Assembly (NCBI GenBank): GCA_963682055.1 | Contig: OY821748.1 | Location: 30,158,661-30,222,660, forward strand | DNA: 64,000 bases | DNA from: Primula veris | Taxonomy: Eukaryota; Streptophyta; Magnoliopsida; Ericales; Primulaceae | Direction of reading: 5' to 3' | In this document: positions 1-15,117 of the stretch, piece by piece | Layout of the letters: the number at the start of each line of letters is the position of its first letter | How positions within the stretch are numbered: the first letter of the stretch is position 1 | The notes under the pieces: generated by a model | What the model was told of the DNA's origin: nothing | The model's input: only the letters and a program-made list of their open reading frames with translations | Database searches by the model: none | Translations under genes and position numbers: made by a program

Positions 1-130
1 TAAAAATATAAAAAATCAAAAAAATTATAAAAAATCAAAAAAATCACAAAAAAATCAAAAAAAAAATATTAAAAAAATGAAAAAAAATCACAAAATTATT
101 AAAAAAAAAAGAAAAAAAAATTAAAAAAAA
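1..130. repeat. A-rich low-complexity DNA
   Basis: Runs of A broken by single T, C or G (aaaatc, aaaaaat motifs). No gene is visible. It is the left-hand edge of the repeat block that follows and is probably cut by the window start. Confidence 0.8.
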
Positions 131-955
131 ATCACTTTTATTGAACTTTATGCACTTTCGACTGTACTAGATGCACTTTCGACTGAAACAGATGCACTTT
201 TAGCTGAACTATATGCACTTTCAGTCGAACCAGATGTACTTTTAGTTGAACCACATGCATGTTTTACAGAACGATATGCACTTTTATTGAACTAGATGCA
301 CTTTTGTCTGAACCATATGCAGTTTCAGCTGAACTAGATACACTTTTAGCTGAACCATATGCACTTTCAGCCGAACCATATGCACTTTTAGTTGAACTAG
401 ATGCAGGTTTTACAGAACGATATGCACTTTTATTGAACTAGATGCACTTTTGTGTGAACCAGATACACTTTTAGCTGAACCATATGCACTTTCAGCTGAA
501 CCATATGCACTTTCAGTTGTACCAAATGCACTTTTAGTTGAATCAGATGCACTTTTAGTTGAATCAGATGCATTTTTAACAGAACTATATGCACTTTCGA
601 CTGTACTATATTCATTTTCGACTACACTATATGCACTTTTGACTTAACTATATATACTTTTCACTAAATTAGATGCACTTTAAGGTGAACCAGATGCACT
701 TTCAGCTGAACCAGATGCACTTTTAGCTGAACTATATGTATACTCACTTTTATTGAACTATATTTACTTTCGACTGAATTGTATGCACTTTCAACGGAAG
801 TAGATGTACTTTCAGCTGAATTGAATGCAATTTCGATTCAAATTTATGCATTTTTGACTAACTATATACCCTTTCGACTGAACTATATGCACTTTTATTG
901 AACTATATACGCTTTTGACTGAATTATATGTATTTTTGACTAAGTAGATGCACTT
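131..955. repeat. ~20-bp minisatellite, core ATGCACTTTT (array A)
   Basis: Dozens of head-to-tail units of about 20 bp with the form ATGCACTTTT followed by about ten bases such as AGCTGAACCA or AGTTGAACTA. Units differ by point changes (TTTT/TTTC, GAACCA/GAACTA) and a few are short. The short open frames across it (259-441, 450-647) are repeat artefacts that read as LLAEPYALSAEPYAL-like peptides. The same core returns at 22150-22640 and, with a different second half, at 25710-26905. Confidence 0.9.
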
Positions 956-1039
956 TCAGTTCATTCAGATTAAAAAAAGGCACATTTATCATGGAAAAAC
1001 CATTTTTTTTGTATAAAAAAAATCACTTTTCGGTATAAA

Positions 1040-1905
1040 AAGTGTTATATTGACAAAAAAAAAAATTATATATTTTTTGTAATTTTTTAAAAAGTTTATG
1101 ATTTTTTCATTTTTTTTATTTCTATTTTTTTTGTAATTTTTTTCATTTTTTATAATTTTTCTTATTTTTTTATTTTTTTATAATGTTTTGTGATTTTTTG
1201 TGATTTTTGTGATTTTTTGTGATTTTTTTCGTTTTTTTGATTTTTTTTATAATTTTTTGTGATTTTTTATAATTTTTTATAATTTTTTGTCATTTTTTAT
1301 ATTTTTTTTTTATTTTTCGGTATAAAAATTGTTATATTGACATAAAATATTATATATTTTTTTGTAATTTTTTAAAAAGTTTGTATTTTTTTTTCATTTT
1401 TTGTAATTTTTTAAATTTTTTATAATTTTTATAATTTTTTATAATTTTTATAATTTTTTATAATTTTTTTGTGATTTTTGTATTTTTTTAAATAATTTTT
1501 TGTGATTTTTTATAATTTTTTTTATTTTTTTGTGATTTTTTGTTATTTTTATAATTGTTTTCGATTTTTGTGATTTTTTATAATTTTTTTGATTTTTTAT
1601 AATTTTTTATGTTTTTTTTGTATTTTTTTCATTTTTTTTTATAATTTTTTTTTTTTTTTTTTAATTTTTATAATTTTTTGTGATTTTTTGTGATTTTTTG
1701 TTATTTTTATAATTTTTTTCGATTTTTGTGATTTTTTATAAATTTTTTTGATTTTTTTGATTTTTTATAATTTTTTATGTTTTTTTTGTGATTTTTTTCA
1801 TTTTTTTTTATAATTTTTTGATTTTTTTTATTTTTTATATTTTTTGTGATTTTTTTCATTTTTATAATTTTTTTGTGTTTTTTTTTATTTTGTTGTAATT
1901 TAAAA
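1040..1905. repeat. T-rich tract with TGATTTTTTATAATTTTT motifs
   Basis: Almost pure T with periodic GTGA, ATAA and CATT interruptions. It has a weak internal period because GGTATAAAAA...TTATATTGACA occurs near 1032 and again near 1318. It directly follows minisatellite A, the same order seen for the copy at 22.1-23.3 kb, so it is probably part of one larger repeat family. No gene is visible. Confidence 0.8.
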
Positions 1906-2595
1906 CTATTTTTTTGGGTTTATAGAAAGATAAAATATGTATATTATATTTTGGTTTGTATGACAATTTAGTAAATAAACTAAATAATTAAAAAGTGATA
2001 CCTATGAGGAAATGTGAAATTATCAAGATATCTAGAAGGAATATAATTTGTTATGAGATACTTATAGTGAATAACCCTTGAATTATAATACTCCTGCTCT
2101 ATAAAAATTTATTGGGGACGAGTTTTCAATTTCAAAATAATCAAAAATCAATCTAAGGAGTAGTATTGTCACAATCTTCTGTCATTGCCTCTTACACTAC
2201 TGAATTCTGGATGCCGGCAGCTCCAATTTTTTTATTTATTGAAGTATAAAATAAATTAAGCATGATTGGTTGTATTTGTGGGTCAGACGTTATTTCTAAT
2301 ATCATACTATCATAATACCACTCTAATCATATCCTATCAATAAAAATCAAACAATTTCTAATACTTTTTATTGGGGTTATAAAATAGTACAACCCCAATA
2401 AAAATCAAACAAACACGTACTATTAATCACACATTCATTTGTTATCTCGTCATACTGCGAAGATATTTATAGTCTCGTTACTACTAATAATGCAAACAAA
2501 CGAGCCTTAGTGTACAATAGAAGATGATGCAAACTAAGACCAATTACACCATATAAATCCTCATTCTCTCATATTTTTTTTACCGAATCATACAC
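1906..2595. other. Repeat-family tail, then unrecognised DNA
   Basis: Bases about 1915-2100 resemble 23360-23575: both read TTTGGG, a TATATGTATTAT-like stretch, GTAAATAAACTAAATAATTAAAAA and then a GAAATGTGAA block. That places both in the same repeat family. From 2100 to 2595 I see no gene or recognisable element. Confidence 0.55.
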
Positions 2596-2599
2596 ACAT

Positions 2600-3095
2600 C
2601 TAGGGATGGAAATTGTACAATTTTATGGGAATTTTTGTGATACCATTACCGTATCGTATATGTATGGTACAATAAATTTTAATAGTATTACCGTACCACA
2701 CTTTTGGATACTGTATTATCAGTATACCGCAAGTGTGGTATGTTAATGGTATGATACGGTGCATTACCAACTTCGAAAAACAACACACAATGTTCTGAAA
2801 AATATATCATTAGCAAAAAAGTTTAACGATAACACTCCATCGATGAATAGTTGAACAAGATTATAAACAATATCCTAGTTTCTATAACTTGTTTTATATT
2901 TAAATGTTAATATGGTACAAATGGTATATGGTATCGAAAAATCTATTATCATTACGGTACCATTAAATTTAGTGGTACGATAATATCGTATCATATGTGT
3001 GGTAGTACCGTAAATGCGGTACAAATGGTACGGTATGAGTGGTAATTGTGGTTGGTTGGTACGTTGTGGTACAAAATTCCACTCCACCTCCACGA
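2600..3095. repeat. GGTAC/GTACC-rich element-like block
   Basis: The block is unusually dense in GGTAC and GTACC palindromic words and in ACCGTA/TACGGT pairs on both strands, so it can fold on itself. It begins TAGGGATGGAAAT, a start typical of many plant hAT elements, but I could not find a matching right end or target duplication. It may be an eroded non-autonomous hAT element. The short minus-strand frames here are not genes. Confidence 0.4.
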
Positions 3096-3707
3096 GTAAC
3101 ACTACCTTGAACCCGGCCCACTATTATTTAGTGTGTGACACTCGCTAAAAACTCAACACATATTAACGAACCCAAATATAATTAACCTAAAATTAAAACA
3201 AAAAAATAATATTGGTTGTCACACCCTAAATAATAATGGACATGGTTCATATATTTATTTTTCCACATCCACAGCACGTTCAAACCACAATTTTCACAAG
3301 TCATAAAAATTAAAAATTTAGAAAAAAAAAGTCTCAATTATAAATCAAATTACAAATATATTTAGGAAAAAAAAAATTCTAATCATTTTGACAATATGAC
3401 AAAAATGAACAATATGACAAAACAAAATTCCTAATAATAAATATCACGCAACATATACTTCAAACAAAATTAACGAAAATATCAGTCAGACAAAAAATAT
3501 TTTTTTAATTATTATGAGTGGTGGGTTTGTTTTGTGAGAATAGAATAAGTACATAGATAAAATTAAAGGAATGATAAAATAAGAGATGAGATTTTTTTTT
3601 ATTGAACAAATTGCATATTGGAATTTGTATTTAAACCAATGATTCATTTGTTTTTATTTTATGCTATAATGAAAAGTTTTATTAGAGCCTCTTTTTCTCT
3701 GAATTGT
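3096..3707. other. AT-rich spacer, nothing recognised
   Basis: Low-complexity AT-rich DNA with no coding-like frame and no terminal repeats that I can pair. Confidence 0.5.
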
Positions 3708-3925
3708 GCAATACTAAGTTCATACCCATTCAAAATTACGTGTAATTTTGATCGGTTTATAACATGTATCAAAATTATCGAAAGGAAAAATTTCAAAAAT
3801 AAATTATATTATTTAATATTTGAACTATATGATTTAACTTTTAAAAAAATTTATTCCGATAATTTTGATATAATTTATTGACCGATCAAAATTGAATATA
3901 ATTTCGGATTTGGACAATTAATTAT
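3708..3925. mobile_element. Degenerate Stowaway-like MITE
   Basis: The two halves form an imperfect inverted repeat: left AAAATTACGTGTAATTTTGATCGG, right CCGATCAAAATTGAATATAATTTCGG. The interior resembles the clearer Stowaway at 7602-7838 (GTGCAATTTTAACCGGCTTATA, GGCCGGTCAAAATTACACG). The CTCCCTCCGT ends are lost, so the borders are approximate. The 87-codon open frame at 3618-3881 lies across this repeat and is not a gene. Confidence 0.5.
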
Positions 3926-3989
3926 AGACAAAAACACTGGTGCCAGTAGAATTTGGAATACAGAACAGTGCGTATATTACAGATTGGAT

Positions 3990-5041
3990 TAGGCGTGGGC
4001 AAAAAATCCGTAAACCCGCCCCGTAACCCAATCCGTGCGGATTGGGGCGGGTTGAGTGTCAAAAAAAGTTAAATCCGCCCCGCCCCAATCCGTAAAAAAA
4101 TTCGTGGGTTGGGTTAGGGTTGGGGTTTCCAAACCGCGGGTTAATCCACCCCAACCCGTTTCAATCCGCATATATATATATATAAATCAGTCGAGGCATT
4201 GTTATGTCTTCAAAACTGGATCAAGGACGACCATATCACAACATATATAAAAGATGAACCATCCATCGAATCATACACGTTTTACGAGCAATGTGAAGAA
4301 GGTAGAACGAATTTCATCTTTAAATTTGGTCTCTCAAAATTCTTATTTTATATAGTAACTATTTGTTTGTCATTAAATGTAGAAATATCATCTGTGGAGA
4401 GTTGTACAAACAAACTTTCTTAGGAGATAACAAAACGAGATGCAAAAGGTAATAAAATTGATGTAAACTCTTAATGGAATTTCAATATGTTGTCACATAC
4501 CAATTCAACATTTCATTGTAAATTTTTGCAGTTCAAAGATGTCACTACCCTCAAGCCTTAAACAATTGGTCGACACTGCCTAAATAATCCCGGTTGATGG
4601 TCATACTCAGTGGATTATTAATTTTGATTTCAATTGTTATGTAGTTTTCTGATTTTGATTATGTTGATTAACAACAATTTGTTTTGTTTTGTTTTGTTTT
4701 AGCTTTGTTACTTGTTCCCAACATTCTAAACGTATTTTGGTTGGCTTTTAGTTTATATTTCTATTTAAAAGATTTTTTTTTTTAAATATTTAGGTAAATT
4801 ATGCGAAATAATGAAAAATTAATGACTAAAATGAAAATTCAAGAAATAACCCGCACTCAAACCGCCCCGCTTGATAATGGGTTGGGTTGGGTTGGGTTGA
4901 GGTTTTAATTATAATGGGTTGGGTTGGGTTGGGTTGGGATTTGAATTTCACTAATCCGCCCCAATCCGTCCCGCCATTTATTTTACGGGGCGGGTTAGGA
5001 TTGAGAACAATCCGTCCCAATCCGCCCCGTGCCCACCCCTA
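3990..5041. mobile_element. Non-autonomous hAT element with perfect 8-bp TSD
   Basis: The element starts TAGGCGTGGGCA and ends TGCCCACCCCTA, which are inverted repeats of each other with one mismatch. It is flanked by a perfect direct repeat GATTGGAT at 3982-3989 and 5042-5049. Eight-base target duplications and TAGGGGTG-type ends are hallmarks of the hAT superfamily. Subterminal regions (about 4005-4160 and 4850-5035) are packed with CCCGCCCC, AATCCG and GGGTTGGG words on both strands, likely transposase-binding-type subterminal repeats. The AT-rich interior has no transposase frame, so it would need a transposase in trans. It is 1,052 bp long. Confidence 0.85.
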
Positions 5042-5153
5042 GATTGGATAATTAGGTGTCTCCATATATATGGATGTCTCTTTCTCATTCAAATATTATT
5101 ATTTTTCTTTTATTTGGAAAGGGTGCACATTCCCTCTTTGTTATATTTATAAG

Positions 5154-5482
5154 ATTTTCATCATATTATCGGTTTTTTTAAAATATATTTGTAATTATTT
5201 TTTGATTTTATTTTTTAAATCAACGTTCTATATTATTTATAAAATGTTTGTTTAAAAAAATCTGTAAAATTTAACATTTTACATATTTTTTGGGTATTTA
5301 ACGTTTGTTTGGCAATATATAAGGTATTGATATTAATAAATATCAAAAATTACATAAAATGTCAAATTTTACATTTTTTTTTTAAATAAACACTTTATAA
5401 ATAATATAAAACGTTGATTTAAAAAATATTATCGAAAAATAATTACGAATACACTTGAAAAAAATCGATAACTTGATGAAAC
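5154..5482. repeat. Large foldback, ~120-bp arms
   Basis: The left arm (about 5154-5275) and right arm (about 5356-5482) are reverse complements at most positions: TTTAAATCAACGTTCTATAT on the left pairs with the ATAAAACGTTGATTTAAA stretch on the right. The loop is about 80 bp. The transcript would form a long imperfect hairpin. It is likely a foldback MITE and a possible source of small RNA. The frame at 5070-5255 is a by-product. Confidence 0.75.
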
Positions 5483-7601
5483 CTAATGAATGTAATCCGA
5501 AAAAATATGCACATGTGTGGAAAATAAGAGGACAAGGAGGATAAATATATTTCGCTTTTATATAGGGTTCTTTTCACAATTTGGATGTTTCCTTAATGAT
5601 AAAGCCACTCAAAAAACTTATAAATTATTATAAATTATTTTTGTTTTGATATTGAAATCATATTTTCATTTAATTCATTCAATATAGTCTGACACGTCAG
5701 CGATTAAATTTTTTGGATAAGTCTTTTAGGTGGCTATAACAATACACTCACCGTGAAATTGCTCAAGTGATGGATGTATAAACATTAAACGATAGTAAAA
5801 GATATAAAATTACAAAATTTTGTATAATTAATTTAAAATTTAGATAAAAGTCCATAGATAATAGAAAATTCAGAATATTTAAGTATCTAAATTAAATGGA
5901 CATGTGGTTAGTAGAGAGTGATAGTGGACACCAGCATGGTGTAGGGCATGCTTGAGTCGGTCAAGTGACACCATCAACTTTAACCTAACAATTTTAATTA
6001 ACACAAAAAAAAAAAAAAAAAAAACTAACAATGTTGAGGTTAGTGATAATTCAAAAGTAACTTATACATTAATCTGATTGGTAGTTACTAGTCTTTTTTT
6101 TATTCGAAAAATGAACTTTTGAAACTCTTTTCAGTGTTACATATTCATCTTTAGTACATTACTAATTCCGTCTATGTTTGAGTATATAAGTATCCATTTT
6201 CATTATTTATCTCACATATTTATGCAATGAAAAAAACAGGAAACTTTACATTAGTTACTATTCCGAATGTTTACCTAATTAACCTCAATATTAATTATGA
6301 GTTACAATTCTATAACATTCTACACTATACATAGTTGCTCAATAACGATTGGTGCTAAATTGAAGTGAAGTATTTCCTGGGTCACAAATTAATTGATCAC
6401 TTTTACTATAATATATTTCATGTATATTCAAGAAAAAAGATTACAGATTTGAAACGGATGCAATATTTTTGTTTTAAATTGGATGGCTTGATGGTTCTAC
6501 CTTTACTCTTGATTTATAAATCTTTACCCTGTATTTGGAGCTTAGAGAATGAATGGCTATGAGAAAACATAATTAAATACTCAAATAAAACATCAAAGTT
6601 TGAAGACCACATATTCATCTGACTAAAATATGAGCGCAAACTGCTTATAAGCTAGATACTACAGTATTTTCTTTTTGTAAGGTTGATACTACATTTTAAG
6701 ATACAAGACAAAAGCATATGCTGATAAAAATTAGGCACAGTAACGGCTTTGAATGAAAATTAAGTAGCACGCATTACACATTCATATTTGTCACAACCAA
6801 AAATGAGTTCATCTAGTACAAACGGGAACCAATAAAGAAGATGTCTGAAGCGGTGAATTACGAAAGCTTCTTGAAACGTCAATAAAAGTATCGTAATTAC
6901 TGTCTTAAAAACCAAGCAAGAAAAGGTAAAGACCCAGAGAGAGCGCGGTGTTTGTTTGAGGGGCCATACCAAGAGCAAAGGAGTTTGCACCCGTGATTTA
7001 GTAATGACTAACGAGAGATAAGTCTAGGTTCGATGTTGTGCTATCTATATACATCCTCGTCAAGTATTTCAGTTTAGAGGTGCATCCTGGTGAGCCTGAT
7101 TTTATTCCCAAACTCAACTCATATGTTTATTCACTAAACGTCTTTCGGGTCCTATTAAAATTGGCGTGATAATTGTCGTTGACTTGTGGACCAGATAATA
7201 TATCGATAATAAATAAAGCAGTTTAATATCGCTTACCGTCTGAGCTCTCTAGTGCATGCCTTTGCCGCTCCGATGCCTAAACTGTATATATATAGCTGAT
7301 AAAAGACAATTGAAATAACATAATCGATATATAAACAAGTATATCGGTACATGTGGTTGATGTTTTTTATCAGTTTGATGGGTCAGTCGAAACGTTTGAG
7401 GCGGCCGTGTATGATGATGGTACAGAGGCCCATCCCGATGATTCCCGAGTTCCTGTTTGTTTAGGTGTATTTAATGGATTGTTATTATAGTCTGCTGGGA
7501 CCTTTTATATTTTAACATGACACCGGTTTTACTGGTGGATGAGTAAATATATATTACACTTGGGCAATTAACTTAAATGTTATTTCGACTCTTGTCTGGT
7601 A
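5483..7601. other. Spacer, nothing recognised
   Basis: No coding-like frame, terminal repeat or RNA gene found. There is a poly-A tract of about 20 bases near 6006-6024. The short frames at 6365-6562 (plus) and 6760-6990 (minus) show no family resemblance and I do not call them genes. Confidence 0.45.
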
Positions 7602-7838
7602 CTCCCTCCGTTCTCATTTAATTGTTCATTATGAAACTACGTGCAATTTTAACCGGCTTATAATTTGTATCAAAACTGTCAAAATGATTTTTTTAAAAAT
7701 TTAATCATAAAATTTAACATTTGAACAATATGATCAACTTTTGAAAAGTTTTATTCCAACAATTTTGATACAAGTTCTTGGCCGGTCAAAATTACACGTA
7801 TTTTCGTAATGAACAATTAAATAGGAACAAAGAGAGAG
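7602..7838. mobile_element. Stowaway MITE
   Basis: The left end CTCCCTCCGTTCTCATTTAA and right end TTAAATAGGAACAAAGAGAGAG are imperfect inverted repeats, flanked by TA on both sides (7600-7601 and 7839-7840). The TA target and CTCCCTCCGT end identify a Tc1/mariner-derived Stowaway element. The interior is also palindromic (CTACGTGCAATTTTAACCGG against CCGGTCAAAATTACACGTA). It is 237 bp long with no coding capacity. Confidence 0.85.
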
Positions 7839-7840
7839 TA

Positions 7841-9720
7841 CAATTCAAATGGGTACAACTAGATAAATAACCAAGTTGGACAAGATGACAATGGCTTCAA
7901 GTTTGGTATTGTGCAACCAGTGACCAATAGCATAAGGATAGATATGTAAAACAATGTATTTAAGAGGACAGTGATACGACCTGAGCCGTGACGGCACCGG
8001 TGCTGGAGGTCGATTGGGCCAAGAGTCTCGGTCTGTGGCTGTATATTTCCAAGATGTAAATGGTGATTAGTATGTATATGCATGTGGATGTATGTCACAT
8101 GTATGCATAATATTTATCATCATACTATTAATATAAGCAAACTTGAAAAAAATTGAGCCTGACAAATTTTGTTAAATTTTTTCAAAAATACACTCATTAT
8201 ATTTTAATAATTATAAATGTACCTAATGTGATTAATTAGCAATTTGTTCTCACTATATTTTCTTAATTACGGATGTAGCATAAATTAATTAACAATTCGT
8301 TTTAACCTACATAACCACAATAAATGATACAAAATCTGAATATTATGTTTAAAATAAAATATATTACGAGATTTATGTCATTATACGTATTACACGCAAC
8401 CAATATTTGCGTGATTAACTTTTACCGGTCTATCTATATCTCTTTCCTCCTTGACCAGACAAATGGGCCCAATAGGCCACCCCCTATTTTTTAGGCAAAG
8501 TCTTTGTTTTATAGTATCTCTTTGGTTTTCTTTAGTATTGGGCCCCATTGGACTTAAATGTATTATGGGCCGAAAGCAATTGTGTAACACTTGTAAATAT
8601 AGTGTCGTCCGATACGAAATAAATACAGTTTAACACGTTAAATAAACAGTTGTAATAGACTAAGAGGGAATACAAAATTACCCTCGCCACATCCGTTCGA
8701 GATGGCTAAGGGGTAAAGAAGATACAAGTCAAATCATGATTGCTTGATCACGGGGAGATATGTTTGGACACAATCTATTCGTTCTCGTCAATTTAAACAT
8801 TGGCAAAAAGTCGAGCCCTATAGTAGTGCCGAATAGATTTACCTTATTTTGAAAATCTCTTAACACTCAACGATGAACCTCTGAGAAAAGAACAAACGAT
8901 TAAGAGATTGATCTCATCGATTATTGACTTGCGCCATCCTTGCTAGCGTGTTGCATTTCAATAACATGTTGCTTGTAAAATGGCCAAGCAAGCTGTTGTG
9001 AGTCACGCCCACGTATGCCCATGAAGGACACAAGGTAATCTCACCGGTCAACCTCGAGCGGTGTTAATATCATCCATTGAACAAGTCTGCATGGAGTGAG
9101 TACGACGTGCAGGAAGATGATAATCTAAGGCGGTAAGATAAATCGTTATGCAACCAAACAATCACCAACCATACTTTTATATAATTATACTAAGGGTTTG
9201 TTTGAGAAAATAGTTATGGGGTTTGGAGCAAATAAGCTGACTTTTTCATAGTTAAACTGGGTTCATTGCTCTAATTTTGGATCTTGCAAAAAAATATATA
9301 CTAAAAAGCTTTTATTGAAGGAACGAAAAAAGTTAATATTTAAGCTGCTAGGAAACAATTCCAAGGGACAATATCAGGAGGAGAAGAGATATCAGAAAAT
9401 CCCTCGTGAGCCTCATTTTGCTTGGCTTTTAAAAACTTAAAATATTCCATATTTTTTCCAAACAATTCACCACAATATAAATCAATTTAATATTTTGAAA
9501 ACAGAATCAACAAAACTCTTGATTAATCTAAAAATCATAAAGAAAAGGCTCAACTTAAATTAGAAGAAAACATCAAATAAAAACAGAAGTATCATTAGGA
9601 AAGGCAGGTCTACACGTTCAAAGCTACCAAATAAACCCCACATTGAAGGTGTCTTAGAAAACAAGGTTTGCTACTATTACTTCAAATTGATAATACTCAA
9701 AACATAATAATGTCCTTTAA
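7841..9720. other. Spacer, nothing recognised
   Basis: It contains a somewhat GC-richer stretch at 8640-9130 without a convincing frame. The 66-codon and 60-codon frames around 8390-8633 overlap on opposite strands and look random. Sequence near 9200 (AAGGGTTTGTTTGAGAAAA) resembles the end of a Harbinger-type element but no partner end was found. Confidence 0.4.
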
Positions 9721-9786
9721 ACATGTCTCTGTCATTCGAATCTTCAAAGGTCATGTCCTCAAAACATGTCTCTGTCAATCGAATCT

Positions 9787-9795
<9 letters not shown>
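9721..9795. repeat. 43-bp tandem duplication across the eL38 stop codon
   Basis: The 32-bp block ACATGTCTCTGTCA-N-TCGAATCTTCAAAGGTC occurs at 9721-9752 and again at 9764-9795, with one base difference. The second copy covers the last codons and stop of the minus-strand eL38 gene (reads GACCTTTGA on the minus strand). The first copy therefore lies in the 3' UTR and repeats the coding end. Confidence 0.85.
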
Positions 9796-12724
<2,929 letters not shown>

Positions 12725-12783
12725 TGTGGATCAAGGAGCGTGAAAATGGAGATGAGAGATAAATTTTGAAGTAGAAAAAAATG

Positions 12784-12791
12784 TATTTATA
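12784..12791 (-). promoter_or_regulatory. TATA box of eL38
   Basis: The minus strand reads TATAAATA about 60 bases before the ATG, so a start about 30 bases downstream would leave a short CT-containing leader (CTTCAAAATTTATCTCTCATC). A few dozen bases further upstream the minus strand has AAAGCCCTAAG (12819-12829), close to the telo-box AAACCCTA often found in plant ribosomal protein promoters. Position-based inference only. Confidence 0.5.
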
Positions 12792-12829
12792 TTATAGAGG
12801 ATAATTTCGGAAACAATACTTAGGGCTTT

Positions 12830-13618
12830 ATTTATATGTATTTTGTCTATTTTACCCTCATTTTTTTATTGTCTGGTCCAAATTTAACATGGTCTGGACT
12901 TTTTTACTTCACAAAATTTTGGACCAATTCATTTTATATAATTATACACATCATATCTTTTATAAAAAAAAATTCAACTCCAATTGTTGTGCCGAAACTT
13001 TTTAAGTTTCTACTTAATTGATCCAATAAAAATGAGTTTAAAAACTATTTTTATGTTCTTTTTAAACTTAAAAAATAACTTGTGATCTATACGAAAAATA
13101 TATTAAAATTTTAAAAATAATTTAAAAGTTATTTTTAAGCTAAAATAAATATATTATAATTTTTTTTGAAAGATAATAAAGTGTAATTTTTTAGTTTTTG
13201 TTTCATTATTAAGTAAAAAAAATTAAAGTGTACAAAAACAGATTATTAAAAATCTAAACTTAAAAATCTTATGAGAATAGTGACATATGGACAAAATTTT
13301 TATTAAAATGTAACCGGCCACCAATGAGCCGAATTAATTTAGCAAAATGAATCAATCTGTTTTTAAAATGACTCAAAATTATTTTCAAATAAGCACAATC
13401 TGTTTTAAAAATGATTGATACTGTTTTTAAGATAAATCGTAGTGTTTTTAAATAAACATCGATTGTCTACTAATTTATTTATTTGGGACAATCTACTTAT
13501 TGGTTGAATTATGCCATTAGAGTTTAAAAGGGTGGATTGTTGGTTATTAAAAGTTTATGAGGAACAGATTAGCCTGAAATGGTAGTTTTGTATCTCCGGT
13601 TTCCATTGCATGGAATGA
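12830..13618. other. AT-rich spacer, nothing recognised
   Basis: Upstream region of eL38. No coding-like frame; the 61-codon plus-strand frame at 12836-13021 is low-complexity and hydrophobic without family resemblance. Confidence 0.4.
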
Positions 13619-13744
13619 GAGAGTGTTGAGGCCAAGTTGGAGGATGCAAATCGTGATCAAGCCATTGATTATGTTCATAGCTTGAGTGATAGGCTTCATA
13701 CAACTATAAAACGTCGAATAAGCTATTATACAAGGATGCTTTGA
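13619..13744 (+). pseudogene. Coding-like fragment, 41 codons, unidentified
   Basis: An open frame bounded by TGA on both sides (13616-13618 and 13742-13744) translates to a charged, protein-like peptide with no start: ESVEAKLEDANRDQAIDYVH, then SLSDRLHTTIKRRISYYTRM. Its composition is unlike the AT-rich noise around it and suggests a helical segment. I do not recognise the family. It may be a captured or decayed exon. Confidence 0.3.
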
Positions 13745-13870
13745 GAAAGTCCCTTACTATTCACTGGGATAGAAGGAATGTTTAAAGGTATTCTCGTACT
13801 TTTGTGCCCATTATAAGGTTTATTTTTACCTTGTTTATTGTCTTGTCAACTATCTTATTTAAATTTTTAT

Positions 13871-13977
13871 CTCTCTCCGTCTCAAAATAAATATATAATT
13901 TTATTATAATATACCTCATATACATTTAAAAAAATGGGCAATAGATATGGAACGTAGTGAATTGTATTTGATGGAGG
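13871..13977. mobile_element. Eroded Stowaway-like MITE
   Basis: Left CTCTCTCCGTCTCAAAATAA and right TATTTGATGGAGG fit degenerate Stowaway ends. The right end is repeated in tandem (AGTGAAT-GTATTTGATGGAGG at about 13957-13977 and 13979-14000). Borders are uncertain. Confidence 0.35.
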
Positions 13978-14001
13978 TAGTGAATAGTATTTGATGGAGG
14001 T

Positions 14002-15114
14002 TAAAATATAGGGCATACACCCCGCATTAAATGCAATAAATAGGGGAAGACCTAATATATTTTAACCAAGTAATTAATGAGCAATTAATCACCGTTGAGA
14101 GGGGAGAAGTTAGGGTTTGTGCCCGCTTCCCCGAGGAGCTGAAATGCAAGATAATCTTAAAGAGATACAGATAAATCATGATCATCAATCATATATTTCA
14201 AGAAGCAATGATAACACCAAATATACACCGGATATATCCCATAAAGATAAAGTCAAACCATATCGATACATTCCTTATGCAAAAAGGAATGCATATCAGT
14301 CAAGAGAGATCTGATTATGTGCAAGGAGCCCACGGCAGGGCCTCATCGGGCCAGCAGCACATTCGTGAATGCGAATAGACTGAAGTACAAGGGGAAGAGA
14401 ACAGGCGTCCGGCTCCAAAGCATATACAATGAGTGTCATGGACCTCGAAGAGCTTCTCTCGACGACGAGTAGCAGTGGCATAAGCCCTTCGGGCTAATCA
14501 AGTAAGTGGAAAGATATAAAAATATATTACTGAATATATCTCAGTACGGCAGTATGGATACACGGAGATATAGAGAAGATATGATTGATAATAAGATCAT
14601 ATCTATCAAAGAAGGATTCAACCTAGATCGCATCTTCCACCTATATAATGAGATCATAAACAATGGAGAAAGATCATCTGAACCCATACAAACTCAGACA
14701 TACACATTAAATACCGGTTATTATCAAACCATACTTACATTCAATTCTACATACACTTTTATGAAACCCTAAGAGATTCACACCTTCTTACAACTCCGTA
14801 AGACGAATTAGCGTGAATGGTGGTAGAACCACCAAGTCCCTCTTGATGTTAGCTGCTTTTGCGCAGGTTAAAGAGAATTCACGAAGAGCACGGGCCAAGT
14901 CTTAAGAAGAACTTTCCTTATTAAGGTCCAATGTTGGGAACTGAGACTCACGCATTAGACCTACTTTTTAAGGTCTATCGGTATTAGTTTTCTTGCGTGA
15001 TCAGTTTTGTGTGATAAGGTTTTTTTTATATTTAATCATTCGTTACTTATTCATATTTCTTGTAAATGCTAATGCTTTTATATGAAAATTACCACACTTG
15101 CAAGTTCATAACAT
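14002..15114. other. Unrecognised region with a small GC-richer island
   Basis: The interval 14300-14490 is GC-richer than its surroundings (GGCAGGGCCTCATCGGGCC, CCTCGAAGAGCTTCTCTCGA). It has short frames on both strands but none with family resemblance. 14780-14990 (AACCACCAAGTCCCTC, GGAACTGAGACTCACG) looks like leader or LTR-type DNA but has no partner copy here. No function assigned. Confidence 0.35.
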
Positions 15115-15117
15115 TTA

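Noticed and set aside
131..955. CRISPR-like regular repeats
   Set aside because: The units are contiguous and degenerate with no unique spacers, and the DNA is eukaryotic; it is a minisatellite.
14117..14481. Overlapping frames in a GC-richer island
   Set aside because: Open on both strands, with none showing protein-family motifs.
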